A stretch of DNA of 64,000 bases, taken from the NCBI RefSeq assembly GCF_003473485.1, contig NC_053042.1:50059762-50123761 (forward strand), given 5' to 3'. The notes under the pieces are model-generated. The model worked only from the letters and a program-made list of their open reading frames with translations. It did not search any database and was not told the DNA's origin. This DNA comes from Medicago truncatula. Lineage: Eukaryota; Streptophyta; Magnoliopsida; Fabales; Fabaceae. Made by a program: the position numbers and the translations under genes. The stretch's first letter is position 1. Each line of letters opens with the position of its first letter. Shown piece after piece: positions 49,368 to 60,101 of this stretch.

Positions 49368-50078
49368 ATAAGTGGGACTTGCTTCTAAAGTAGGTGGAAA
49401 CAATTCATTCTTCGAGGTATATGAGACTTATTTAAAGGATTGACATTTTTCAACAAATGTATTTTCATATGCATCGACCTGAAATTTAACCCTAAATCAA
49501 ATGGTATTGAATAATTGCTGGCCTAGTACGATTTTTGATGGACAAAAGACTATTTTGATATTTTAGATAACTTGTACGTGGAACAAAAAGTTGTGATGTA
49601 ATTTAAGGAGGAATAAAAATTTTAGTTTTTGTCAGGTCCCTTGCCTCCATTATATCCTATCCCTAATATTATTTTACAAATCAAATGTTGTGTAATTGGA
49701 GTTGTCATATCCTTTATTTTCTACTAGGTCAAAGGTACCTAAGTATCTACTACTTGTGTCTCACTAAGATGGTGGTTGATATGAATTTTAATTAATAGTA
49801 GAAAGTGTGTTAGAAATTATATTAGAGAGTGGGTAGCCAATCTTCTAGTTAATTGAAAAATTCACGTCTTTCGTAATTTAGAGTATAACTAATAACTCAA
49901 TGGTCTCGACAAAAACACAAATGAAAATACTAATTTAGTTATTAACAATATCAAGTAGGATCAATTTAATTCTTATATGTTCGTCTAAAAAAATCAATCC
50001 TTGTATGAACTAAAATGTTTCAAAAAAAAAAAAAAAAAATCCTAAAACGAACTCATTGAACTCATGTTTTAAATTTAA

Positions 50079-50658
50079 GCTTAAATGCTCTTTTGGTCCC
50101 TTAACTATTTAATTGGTATCGCTTTGGTCCCTTAACTAAAAAAAAGATTGTTTGAGGATTTTAAGATTTTTTTTAGTCTCATTTTGGTCTCTTCTGTTAG
50201 GTTTCCGTTAGTTTTAATAAAAAACGTTAAGTGTGGACACGTGTCACCTTGTCATTGGCTCTGAGATTATTATTATTTTTTACAAAAAAAAAATAATTTT
50301 TTTTAAATATATATATTTTATTTTTTTGTAAAAAATTCCCAGAACCAATGACAAGGTGACACGTGTTAACTCTGGGACACGTGTCATTTTGTCATTGGCT
50401 TTGGGATTTTTTTTTAAAAAATATATAATTTTAAAAAATAATAATTTTTTTTTGTAAAAAAAAAAAAAACTCAGAGCCAATGACAAGGTGACACGTGTTC
50501 AGGAGTTAACTTTTTTTTAAAACCCTAACGGAAACCTAACAGAAGGGACCAAAACGAGACTAAAAAAAAACTTAAAATCCTCAAACAATCTTTTTTTTAG
50601 TTAAGGGACCAAAGCGATACCAATTAAATAGTTAAGGGACTAAAAGAGCATTTAAGCC
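50079..50658. mobile_element. Long-hairpin Mutator-like MITE, 580 bp
   Basis: Arms starting GCTTAAATGCTCTTTTGGTC and inverted GGCTTAAATGCTCTTTTAGTC match almost perfectly for more than 80 bp. Flanks are the perfect direct repeat TTAAATTTAA (50069-50078 and 50659-50668). The interior carries ACACGTGTCA(C/T) and its inverted copies three times plus A/T homopolymers. It is non-coding. Confidence 0.92.
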
Positions 50659-50668
50659 TTAAATTTAA

Positions 50669-51490
50669 GAATAAAATTTGTATCCTTTTCACAATTCTCT
50701 CAATTTTAAATATTTTGTGTACTTTCATATGTACCAAGAATATCAATTATTTACCCAAGAGTTTTCCGCTTATATACGGAACCTCCTTTTGTATTGTTTA
50801 CCACATTTTCATAACTGACTTTGCGATTCTTGTGCTGGTTAGGCTTTAATAATATTTGTCGTTAAAAAAAAAATTACCCAAGAGTTTAGATGAGGAGACA
50901 CAAGTTTTTTTTAGCTTAACTAGGATCCTTAATTTAAATTTAGACTTGGGCTTGCGGCATTGTTAAAACATGTTTGGAGAGTTTACCGACCATTTGGGTT
51001 CCACATGACTCAGAAAATTATGTTTTACAATTGTGTGCGGATGATGCCGGTTTACATGAAATCATCTTTTTTTTTTCTTTCTTTCTTTTCAATAAGCTAT
51101 AAATTTATTTGAAAAATAAAGAAAAGTAAAGTAAGATTTGAGGCCAGCTAAAAATCAAATGAAACAACGAACAAAACAAGAAGACAAAAAAAAATCCGAT
51201 TATATAGAGTGAAATATAAAAACATCCTTGGAATGGATGCGATAGAAAAAAAAATATTTGTGCATTTCCCACGAATTTTTGTCGTGCACATTAGTTTTTT
51301 CCTTTATTTTTTGTCTTGTTAATAATACCAAACCATAATAGTAGCGTCCTTTTTGTTTTAAATTATAATATATTATAGAGGGTAAATATGACTTTTAATT
51401 AAAATGATAGTAAGAGTCAAAAAGAAAGAAAAATGATAAGTTACAAGCTAATGAAATAAGCTATAATTTCGCTATGAAAAGGTAGTTATC
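50669..51490. other. Gene-free AT-rich stretch
   Basis: No gene, RNA or terminal repeats recognised before the dispersed repeat at 51491. Confidence 0.5.
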
Positions 51491-51694
51491 AAACATGTCT
51501 TTTTTCGTCCTACGAGTTCATAATCAAACAAACCCTAAGTCCCACATCGGTTAATATATGACATAAATTGCTCTTTATAAATCTATGTCAAAGAACTCTG
51601 TTGCCGAGTTGGATAACTCCAACTTATGACTCAAGTGGGGGCAATAAATTGATGGAACAAGACATTATGTTAACTGGTTTGTGCTTGCCTTATC
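51491..51694. repeat. 205-bp dispersed repeat, copy 2
   Basis: Near-identical partner of 45255-45459, same orientation. Homology stops at TGCTTGCCTTATCC. A 50-bp Stowaway derivative and an orphan AKR exon lie just downstream. Confidence 0.85.
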
Positions 51695-51713
51695 CATAAA
51701 TGATAAATCATTA

Positions 51714-51763
51714 CTCCCTCCGTCCCAAATTGCATTTCGCTTTGTAATTTGGGACGGAGCGAG
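51714..51763. mobile_element. Minimal 50-bp Stowaway derivative
   Basis: CTCCCTCCGTCCCAAATTGC faces an inverted TAATTTGGGACGGAGCGAG with only about ten bases between. TA flanks both ends (51712-51713 and 51764-51765). It consists of little more than the two terminal repeats of the family at 464-745. Confidence 0.85.
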
Positions 51764-51918
51764 TATAATACTAGTATGCAGCTAGCTAGTTACAATTAAT
51801 CTAACAACATTGATGAGGGGAGGTTCAAACTTCAAACTATTTGTGGATCACATGTCTGCTGAGGAGAAATGCCTTAAATATCACTTGGATGCATGCATAG
51901 TCTGTTTGATACCATACA

Positions 51919-52101
51919 GGGAGAACTACTAAAGTGAAGAACTTGAAAACAGCATTGGATCTCTGATTTAAAGCTTACAGAAGAAGATTTGAAAGAAATT
52001 TCTGATGCAGTTCCTATTGAGGAAATCGCTGGGAATCTAGAAAATCACAGTTTATCACAATATAGTTGGAATGGAAGTTTGCAACTATGCCGACAAAGTT
52101 A
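51919..52101 (+). pseudogene. Orphan last exon of an aldo-keto reductase
   Basis: The sequence parallels exon 7 of the AKR genes (ACTACTAAAGTGAAGAACTT, GAAATTTCTGATGCAGTTCC, AATATAGTTGGAA) and keeps a similar acceptor CATACAG. Small insertions and deletions break the frame (an extra GA at the start, loss of a T in ACTTTGAA, GTGG missing before AAAGC, a duplicated GGAA). It is closest to the copy at 35302-35477 (shared GGGAATCTAGAAAATCACAG). No other AKR exon lies nearby. Confidence 0.88.
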
Positions 52102-52624
52102 TTGCATAGAGAGAAACTGAGCAACCCTGTAATAAATGAGTATTTCTATTCCACCATTATGCTTACCTTAATGAAATAACCTCTCCACATAATAATGACT
52201 ATAATGTGGAATTAAAAGGAGAAAATAATATAAGACACTATATATAATTATACATAAGAAAATTGATCTGTTTATGTTTTTTTTTTTTTTTTTTGTAACT
52301 CTTATGTTGGAACTAAAAGACGTTATTTTCATGTGAAAAGTCTAATTACAAAATAATATTATTATCAAATAATAATGCAAACAGGGAAACCAGAATCCTA
52401 AACAAAATATATCTTATATACTTCATTTGCAAAATTGAAGTCTTAGGTCCAACCAACGTTTAGAATATTCTAGATGTTGTCCTGGTTAATATGATTTGAA
52501 AAGAAAGCATCTTAGAGCAAAAACAATAATGTAAAAAAATCAGTAAGAGCCACCAATTAGTTTAAATCATCTATATAGCAATAGAATATTCTAGACTATA
52601 CCAATTCCAAGTGGACAACTCCTC

Positions 52625-52870
52625 TTAACCTCAAATTCTTATTGTATAGCACCTTCTGGTTCTAACTACAGCCACGTCCATTGCTTTTACTATGTGTGGA
52701 CAAATGAACCCACGTGAACCAATTACCTTTAGGACCCATTTACACATTACGTGGAACTTAAATATCCACCACAATACTTTCCTTTCAATAACCTTTACAA
52801 CCATGCTACACACTACGTGGAACCATAATATCCCTCACAATGCATTCCATTTCATTCTATATAAACAACC
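52625..52870 (+). promoter_or_regulatory. ELIP promoter with ACGT-core elements and TATA box
   Basis: TATATAA lies at 52858-52864, 149 bp upstream of the ELIP ATG. Upstream are the G-box CACGTG (52711-52716) and two ACGTGG cores (52749-52754 and 52815-52820), bound by bZIP and PIF/HY5-type factors and typical of light- and ABA-induced genes. The surrounding DNA is duplicated at 63740-64000, where only one ACGTGG core survives. Confidence 0.7.
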
Positions 52871-53012
52871 TTCTTCAATGCTATACCTACCAACCTTAAC
52901 CATCTAAATCTAAGGTGTAGTGAAGTTAAACAGTTCTAAGTGTTTTGTTTTACAAAGCTATCCTATCCTCAAAAACACACTTTGTTGTTGTAACATTAAG
53001 AACTTGTTATCA

Positions 53013-53916
53013 ATGGCTGTTTCATCTTATCAATCTATCATGTCTAGCTCCATTACCAGCACCATTTCTAGCAGGCCTAGAGTTAACCAATTTAACAACA
53101 TCCCTTCTGTGTATATGCCTAGCTTCAGAAGAAATGCTAGCCTCAAAGTTCGGTCCATGGCTGAGGTAATGTTTTTGAAAACAAATTTAAGGTTGCATAT
53201 TTATACATATTGTATTTTTTGTACATGCATAATGCAACAAGTTAATGGTATATGCTTTAAGAATCATGTTAATGATATAAAATAGTCATGACTATTATTT
53301 AATAAATTATAGTTTTTCATTACATTATTCAGGAAGGGCAGAAAGAGCAACCAAAGGTGCCTGTAGACCCAATTACACCAACATCAGCACCAACTCCACC
53401 ACCACAACCACAACCAACTTATACTCGTTCACCAAAGGTGAGCATAGTAGTAAATAAAATTATCTTTATTTTTTCTTAATTATGTGAAAGAAGATTAATT
53501 TTGCAAATTACTAAATTTGGTCAAAATTTATGAGACCCTTTTAATAAATAATGATGATGATAATATGGCAGATGAGCACAAAGTTTTCGGATTTGATGGC
53601 TTTTGGTGGGCCAGCACCTGAAAGAATCAATGGAAGGTTGGCTATGATTGGTTTTGTAGCAGCAATGGGGGTGGAAATAGCAAAAGGACAGGGTTTGTTT
53701 GATCAAATATCTGGTGGTGGAATTCCATGGTTCTTGGGGACAAGTGTGTTGTTGTCACTTGCTTCTTTGATTCCATTTTTCCAAGGTGTTAGTGTTGAGT
53801 CCAAGTCAAAAGGTGTTATGTCTTCAGATGCAGAACTATGGAATGGAAGAATTGCTATGTTGGGTTTGATTGCTTTGGCTTTTACAGAGTATGTTAAGGG
53901 TACCTCCCTTGTGTAA
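53013..53916 (+). CDS. ELIP: Early light-induced protein (ELIP), three exons
   Basis: Thylakoid protein that binds chlorophyll transiently and protects against photo-oxidation under high light and cold. Exons 53013-53165, 53333-53437, 53572-53916 (603 nt, 200 residues plus stop, normal size). A Ser-rich transit peptide ([19 protein letters not shown]) is followed by a Pro-rich linker ([13 protein letters not shown]), helix I with chlorophyll-binding [12 protein letters not shown], helix II ([15 protein letters not shown]) and helix [20 protein letters not shown]. The paired E-x2-N-x-R motifs are the Chl a/b-binding signature. Introns are GT-AG and in frame; the gene looks functional. A promoter duplicate at the window's right edge implies a tandem paralogue. 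Confidence 0.95.
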
Positions 53917-54499
53917 TAGATTTCTATAGGAAGACGATTAAGGTTTAGGGTTTATGATTAGGAGCCAATACATGAAACTTTATGTATATTCGTATGGAAT
54001 TTCATAAAGCATATTTTTTTATCATTGATTTGAAGCAAATTTCTTGATGTTGATTAAAGCCTAAAAGCTTGTAATTGTCACAAAATTGTGTTATTGACTT
54101 CTATAAGGGGGGCATGATTAAAGTCTATAAAATTTGCGGTTAGAAGCCAACACCAATCTATAAATATAAATAGTAGTTTCTCTTTGAGGTTTTTCTTAGT
54201 TTTAATTTTTAAGAGAGGGAGAGTAATTATTCACTCCTATGGCATGATTTGATGAATTTGTACAAATGCATAATACTTGACAATAAAATACTCTATTAGA
54301 GAGGGTATAACACCCTTCGAATGAGTGAAAACAAGTAAATAACAAAGCACATGAACACCTTGGATACACAATTTGTTTAGCTTAACATTTTCATATTTCA
54401 AAGCAGTGAAAAATGAGTGTGCTAAACTTCTACTTCATAGTTTATTAGATCCTATGATGAACTCATCATCAACATTAAAAACAACAATGTAGTTAATAC
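53917..54499. other. ELIP 3' flank
   Basis: Contains the ELIP 3' UTR and AT-rich intergenic DNA; nothing else recognised. Confidence 0.5.
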
Positions 54500-54700
54500 T
54501 CTAGTTTGGTGACGCGTTTGGTGCAATTCTTAAAGAAGAATCAACAGAGCGCACTAATCAGAGCCAAAATGTAGTTGATCTAAATCTCAAATGTTACAAA
54601 TGTGGTAGAAAGCACTTAAAACGGGAGTGTTACGGTACCTCAAATGAAGGTGGAACCCTATACAACAAAGCAGCTAGTTCTAAAGGCGAAATATAAATAT
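54500..54700 (+). pseudogene. Retroelement gag zinc-knuckle relic
   Basis: Around 54590-54640 the plus strand encodes C-x2-C-x3-H-x4-C (CYKCGRKHLKREC), a slightly shortened retroviral-type zinc knuckle. No protease or polymerase follows. It is an isolated decayed fragment, distinct from the copia element further right. Confidence 0.5.
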
Positions 54701-54869
54701 TATACTCTTATTGTCTTCCCCAAAACAAAACAAGATAAACTAGTAGATGTGACTAGGTCTGGTCTGGTGATGATATAAGTAGTTTTGTATTGAGGCTTTG
54801 GTGTACTTTATGTCCATTTAATTCTAGTACGTTAGTGTCTTGCTACTCTCGATCCCCTCCTTCCATCAT

Positions 54870-55160
54870 GGAGATTATTTGCCCCGCTCCCCCAATCAAC
54901 TGGTTTAGAGCTAATACAGATAACCCGTGGTTCTCCAGGCTCTTCAGCTCCAAGAGGAATTTCTAGAGATCATCTCGGCTCAGTTATTGAGTGTTTCAAT
55001 ATTTCTTTGGGTATTCATTTTACCATCTACGAGGAGTTCTTTACTGCTATTTATGCTATTGAAATAGCTTATTTGTATAATTGGCAAAGCGTTTGGCTTG
55101 AGTGTTGTTGATTCTAAGGTGGAGGAATTGTTCGTTTCTTTGAAGTTAGATGAATTTCAA
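54870..55160 (+). pseudogene. RNase H-like (RVT_3) relic of a non-LTR element
   Basis: The plus-strand reading GISRDHLGSVIECF ... FFTAIYAIEIAYLYNW followed by WLEC resembles the plant RNase H-like domain found at the end of LINE polyproteins (GxxRDxxG, then AxxxAIxxA). Stops follow soon after. It is a fossil fragment. Confidence 0.5.
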
Positions 55161-55479
55161 AGTTTCTCATATCTACAAGGAAGACAACGTTTAATCTAAC
55201 ATGTTAACGTTCTTTTGTATTTATTTTCATAACACTCATTGGTGGTCGATCACTCCAAATTTTGTTGTTGAAGTCATTTTAAAAAATATGGCTATGCTCC
55301 CTAATTACCGTTTTCAGTAAGTCTCTTTATGCCTTCTTTGCTGGGTATTTGCACCACACTCTTTTACCCTTTACAATGGTTTTATACCATTGAATTTTAC
55401 CGTAAAGGTTTCTAATCAAGAAGTTGTTTTTAGTCAGTTTGAGAATATTAAACTACTAGGATAGGATATAATCCAAATA

Positions 55480-55735
55480 AAAAATCAATGGACCAAAACC
55501 AGAATGCATAAATTCTCTATAATTTAAGTCATGCCATCATAATTGCAATAAAAGTTTAGAAAATTCTACATATTTTCCACGCTAATACGATTTCAAAAGA
55601 AAGCATCTTAGCTAGAGCAAAAACAACGTCTTAAAATTAAATAGAGTTTTAGTTTTTTAGTAAACTAATTATTAGGATCATTCAGAATCACCAATTATCT
55701 TACTCGTCTATATATAGATCGCAACAAAATGTTCT
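55480..55735. repeat. Duplicated far-upstream segment of ELIP (left half)
   Basis: This stretch parallels 52390-52595 upstream of ELIP: CCAGAATGC, AAAAGAAAGCATCTTAG, AGAGCAAAAACAA, CACCAATTA, TCTATATA and finally TTCTAGA. The alignment is cut where the copia left LTR begins and resumes after the right LTR at 63686 (ATACCAAT). The copia element therefore inserted inside the second ELIP upstream region. Confidence 0.8.
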
Positions 55736-56120
55736 AGAGAATAAGTGAAATATTTAGTGTTTACTAAATATGGAATAATCTAAAGATAGAAAGAGCAAAG
55801 AATAATGCAAAGGAATGTTTACTCTAGGATAAGAGTAATAATAGGATGGAGAGTACATGAGAGGTTTATAATTGTTTGAAGTATTGTTCACTCAATTTTT
55901 AGCATGTACGTTACTTTAAAATGTTCAAGAGTTTTGTAATTTAGATATCACTACAAAACAAATAGAGTGTAACAAAGTGAATTTATTAATTAGAAGTTCA
56001 TCTTTTTTCTTAGACATTTTTCATACAAATTTATTGTTCTAGCTACATTCGTGTTCAACTTTAGTGAGTGCATAGTTCATATTATTATTAGAAGTCTATA
56101 TTTTCCGCTGCTACTCAACA
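55736..56120 (+). repeat. Copia left LTR
   Basis: 385 bp, ending in CAACA directly before the primer-binding site. By eye it differs from the right LTR at about 14 positions (roughly 96 percent identical) with no length change. Confidence 0.93.
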
Positions 56121-56139
56121 ATTGGCATCAGAGCCAAAA

Positions 56140-59100
56140 ATGGCTTCTTCTAGTGGATCGGTCAAGGTCGGCAAATATGAAATAGAAAAGTTCAATGGAA
56201 AAAATGATTTTTCCTTTTGGAGGATGCAGATGAAAAATCTGCTTATATCACAAAAGTTGCATAAGGCGTTAGTGGGGAAAGAACAAAAACCTGTGAGTAT
56301 GAAGGATGAGGATTGGGAAGAGTTAGATCTTGAAGCACGGGCAGCCATAATCTTATGCCTTGATAGGGATGTTGCATTCTTGGTTAATGAAGAAGCAACG
56401 GATGCTGGCGTATGGTCAAAGTTAGAGAAAACTTTCATGACGAAAACTCTGACAAATCAGATCTACTTGAAATCCAAATTGTATACATGTAAGATGGAGG
56501 AAGGCACCTCAATACGGAATTATGTCAACAAGTTTGATAGGATTATATCAGACTTGAAGGATATAGATGTGAAGATTGATGAAGAAGACCAAACACTCAT
56601 GTTATTGCTTTCATTACCAGAGTCTTACGAAAATCTAGTTCAAACATTGATGCTTGTGGGTGATACTCTAACCATGGATGAGACTAGAACATCACTTTTA
56701 GCGTATGATCTTCAAAAGGTTGCTACAAGCGGGATGTCTAGCAGTGGAAGAGAACATAAAGAACAAGCTCAAGGATTGTTTTCTACTAGAGGGAGAACCA
56801 ATGAAAGAGGACAAGGCAGGGGAAGGAAGCATATATCAAAATCTAGAGCTCCTGCGGAAAAAACATGTTTTTAATGTGGTGAGCTTGGACATTTTAAAGC
56901 AAATTGTCCAAATAAGAGGGTATTATTTCAGAATAAGCAGTCCAACAACGACAACAACTCCAAAGGCAAACAACAAGATTTGTCAGAGGCGAGTTATGTC
57001 TCTAATGAAGAGGATGATTGTTTCTCTGTCTCAGAGAGAGACCATGATATTTCAGGTAAGTGGATGCTTGATTCAGGAGTCTCACACCATATGTGCCCAA
57101 ATGGGAAGTGGTTTACTACCTACCAAAGTATAGATGGTGGAACTGTTTTAATGGGGAACAACCATGCCTGTAAAATCATGGGGTATGGTACAATACAAAT
57201 CAAGATGCATGATGGAGCGTTAAGAACTCTGATGAATGTGAGACATGTTTCAAATTTGCGGAAAAACCTTATTTCTCTTGGTGTTCTAGAGGAAAATGGT
57301 TGCAAAATAGTTATGGAAGGTGGAGTTTTAAAAGTTGTACGTGGTTTGTTGGTTGTGATGAAGGTAGTTCGACACAGAAATCTTTATCCTTTTACAGGTA
57401 AAACTGTTACAAGAGACTTGGCAGTTCGAATCAATGGAAGTAAAGATCAAACATAATGCACGAGGATATGGCACATGCGCCTTGGGCATATGCCATAAAA
57501 GGGTCTATCATTACTTGGTGAGAAAGTTTTGTTGAAGAACATGAAAAAGCCATGCATGGAATTTTGTGAACATTGTGTGTATGGAAAAGCACATCGCTTG
57601 AAGTTTTCTACAACCAAACACAAAAGCAAAGGATTGTTAGACTACGTGCATACTGATGTTTGGGGTCCGGCTTCGGTTACTTCTATGGGTCGTTCCAGGT
57701 ACTTTGTTACATATGTTGATGATTATTCGAGGTATGCTTGGATTTATTTTCTTAAGCATAATAATGAGGTATTTGATATTTTCAAGTGTTGGAAAGCAAT
57801 GGTTGAGAACAGAACGGGTAGAAAGCTGAAAACTCTGCGATCAGATAATGGTACAGAGTATACAGATGGAGCTTTCAAGAGGTTTTGTGACCAGGAAGGC
57901 ATTGTTAGACACTGAACGGTAAGAGGCACACCTCAACAGAATGGAGTCGCGGAAAGACTGAACCGTACACTTCTTGAGAAAGCAAGGTGCATGCGCTCTA
58001 ATTCTGGGTTAGGTCGAGAATGGTGGGCAGAATCGGTTGCTACAACTGGCTATGTAGTAAACAGATCCCCACATTCTAGTTTAGGTGGAGACACACCCTA
58101 CAAGGTGTGGTCAGGTGAATATGCGGACTATGACAAACTCAAAATTTTCGGATGCACGTCATATTATCACGTCAAGGATAACAAACTTAATAATAGGGCC
58201 AAGAAAGCTATCTTTTTAGGATATGTAAAAGGGGTCAAAGGCTATCGTCTTTGGTGTCTAGAAGATTCTAAATTTTTTATTAGCAGAGATGTTACCTTTG
58301 ATGAGAAATCTATGGTACCTAACTATGGTGATGTTAAAGTATCAAATCAAATAGTTGACATAGAATCTAAAGACCAACCAGATTCTAGTCATGTTCTGGT
58401 GGAACATCCTAGTGTCACTCAAGATGATGAGGAGGATGAACTTGATAATGAGGTTCAACAGGAAAATACACATGTATTGCAATAGCAGCTGCAGGAATCT
58501 TTGGATACCACTAGGCCAAAGAGAAATTATAAAACAGTTCAGAAGTTGGGGTCAGACAAACCTCTAAGGCATTATGGGCAGGTAAACTTGGTGGAATATG
58601 CACTCTCGGTTGAAGATGATGAGCCGATCACCTTCAAACAAGCTGTCAAAGACAAGGATAAAGAGAGTTGGTTGGTTGCAATGGAGGAAGAGATGCAATC
58701 TCTTCACAAGAACAAGACATGGGAGGTAGTCCCATTACCTGTAGGAAAGTCTGCTATTGGTTGTAAATGGGTGTATAAAAGAAAAGAAGATCATACTAAG
58801 TCGTGCGGTACAAGATATAAGGCTAGACTAGTGGCTAAAGGGTTTGCACAAAAGGAAGGAGTTGATTACAATGAAATATTTTCTCCGGTGGTGAAACATA
58901 CTTCTATCCGGGTGCTATTAAGTTTAGTAGCTCATGGTGATCTTGAGCTGGAACAACTAGATGTGAAGACATCCTTCTTGCATGGAGACTTAGACGAGGA
59001 AATATATATGTATCAACCTAAGGGTTACAAAGTTGAGGGTAAAGAGAGTCAGGTATGTCGCTTGAGAAAATCACTTTACGGGTTGAAACAATCTCCTAGA

Positions 59101-60101
59101 CAGTGGTACAAGCGATTTGATTCTTTTAATATAAAACAAGGTTTCTCTAGAAGTAGTTATGACAGTTGTGTCTATATTCAGAAGCTTCATGGAGGTGATT
59201 ATATCTATCTATTATTGTATTCTATGACATGCTTATTGCTTCAAAAGGCAAGGTGGAGATAGATAAGCAGAAGTCTAAACTTGGTAAAGAGTTTGAGACG
59301 AAGAATTTGGGCGCTGCAAAGAAAATACTGGGTATGGAGATTAGTAGAGAGAGGACAAACTAGAAACTGTTCTTGAGTCAAAAAGGCTATTTATAGCGGG
59401 TTGTTGAAAGGTTTGTAATGTAAGGTTCTAAGTCGGTGGTTACTCCATTAGCTCCACATTTTAGACTTTCTGGTAATCAGTCTCCCACTACAGCAGAAGA
59501 TAAGGAAAACATGAAAAATGTACCTTATGCTAGTGCAGTTGGCAGTTTGATGTATGCTATGGTGTGTACACGTCCAGACATTTCACAAGCGGTAAGTGTT
59601 GTTAGTAGATTCATGGCAAATCCAGGAAAGGCACACTGAGAAGCAGTGAAATGGATTTTGAGGTACTTAAAAGGTACCATTAACACTGGTTTGTGTTTTG
59701 GTGGAGATACATGTCAAATAAGTGGCTTTGTTGATTCGGATTATGCTGGTGATCTAGATAGACGACGGTCTACTACTGGTTATGTGTTCAAAATACACAG
59801 TGCTCCAGTAAGTTGGCGATCAATGTTACAGTCTACAGTGGCACTATCTACTACGGAAGCCGAATATATGGCCGTAGCAAAAGGAGTAAAGGAAGCATTG
59901 TGGCTGAGAGGTCTTCTAGGTGATTTGGGTGTTACGCAAGAATGTGTGATAGTCAAAGTGCGATTCACTTGGCTAAGAATCAGGTTCATCATGCTCCGAC
60001 CAAGCATATCGATGTAAGGTATCATTTTGTACGGGATGTCATAGAGGAAGGTCGTATTTCTCATACGAAGGTACATACTGATGAGAACCCAGCTGACATG
60101 T
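56140..60101 (+). pseudogene. Copia gag-pol, broken
   Basis: Gag starts at ATG 56140 (MASSSGSVKVGKYEIEKFNG) and is open until a stop at 56872, inside the zinc knuckle. Downstream, in shifting frames: a protease DSGVSHHMC segment near 57070; pre-integrase and integrase with HTDVWGP and DDYSRYAW (57650-57740), the second Asp in SDNGTEY and a stop at 57913 before the third catalytic region PQQNGVAER; reverse transcriptase from about 58600 (KARLVAKGFAQKEG, QLDVKTSFLHGDL). The YVDD catalytic box is lost at a frameshift near 59220. RNase H (STTEAEYMA) is near 59850. Further stops are at 57456, 59361, 59393 and 59636. The frame is cut at 60101 by the solo LTR and its last codons lie at 63150-63217. 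Confidence 0.93.

Noticed and set aside
52631..52813. Overlapping small frames on both strands upstream of ELIP
   Set aside because: They fall in the ELIP promoter, are not conserved in frame in the duplicate at 63.8 kb, and have no recognisable domain.
56115..56438. Minus-strand frame opposite gag
   Set aside because: Shadow of the copia gag coding region.
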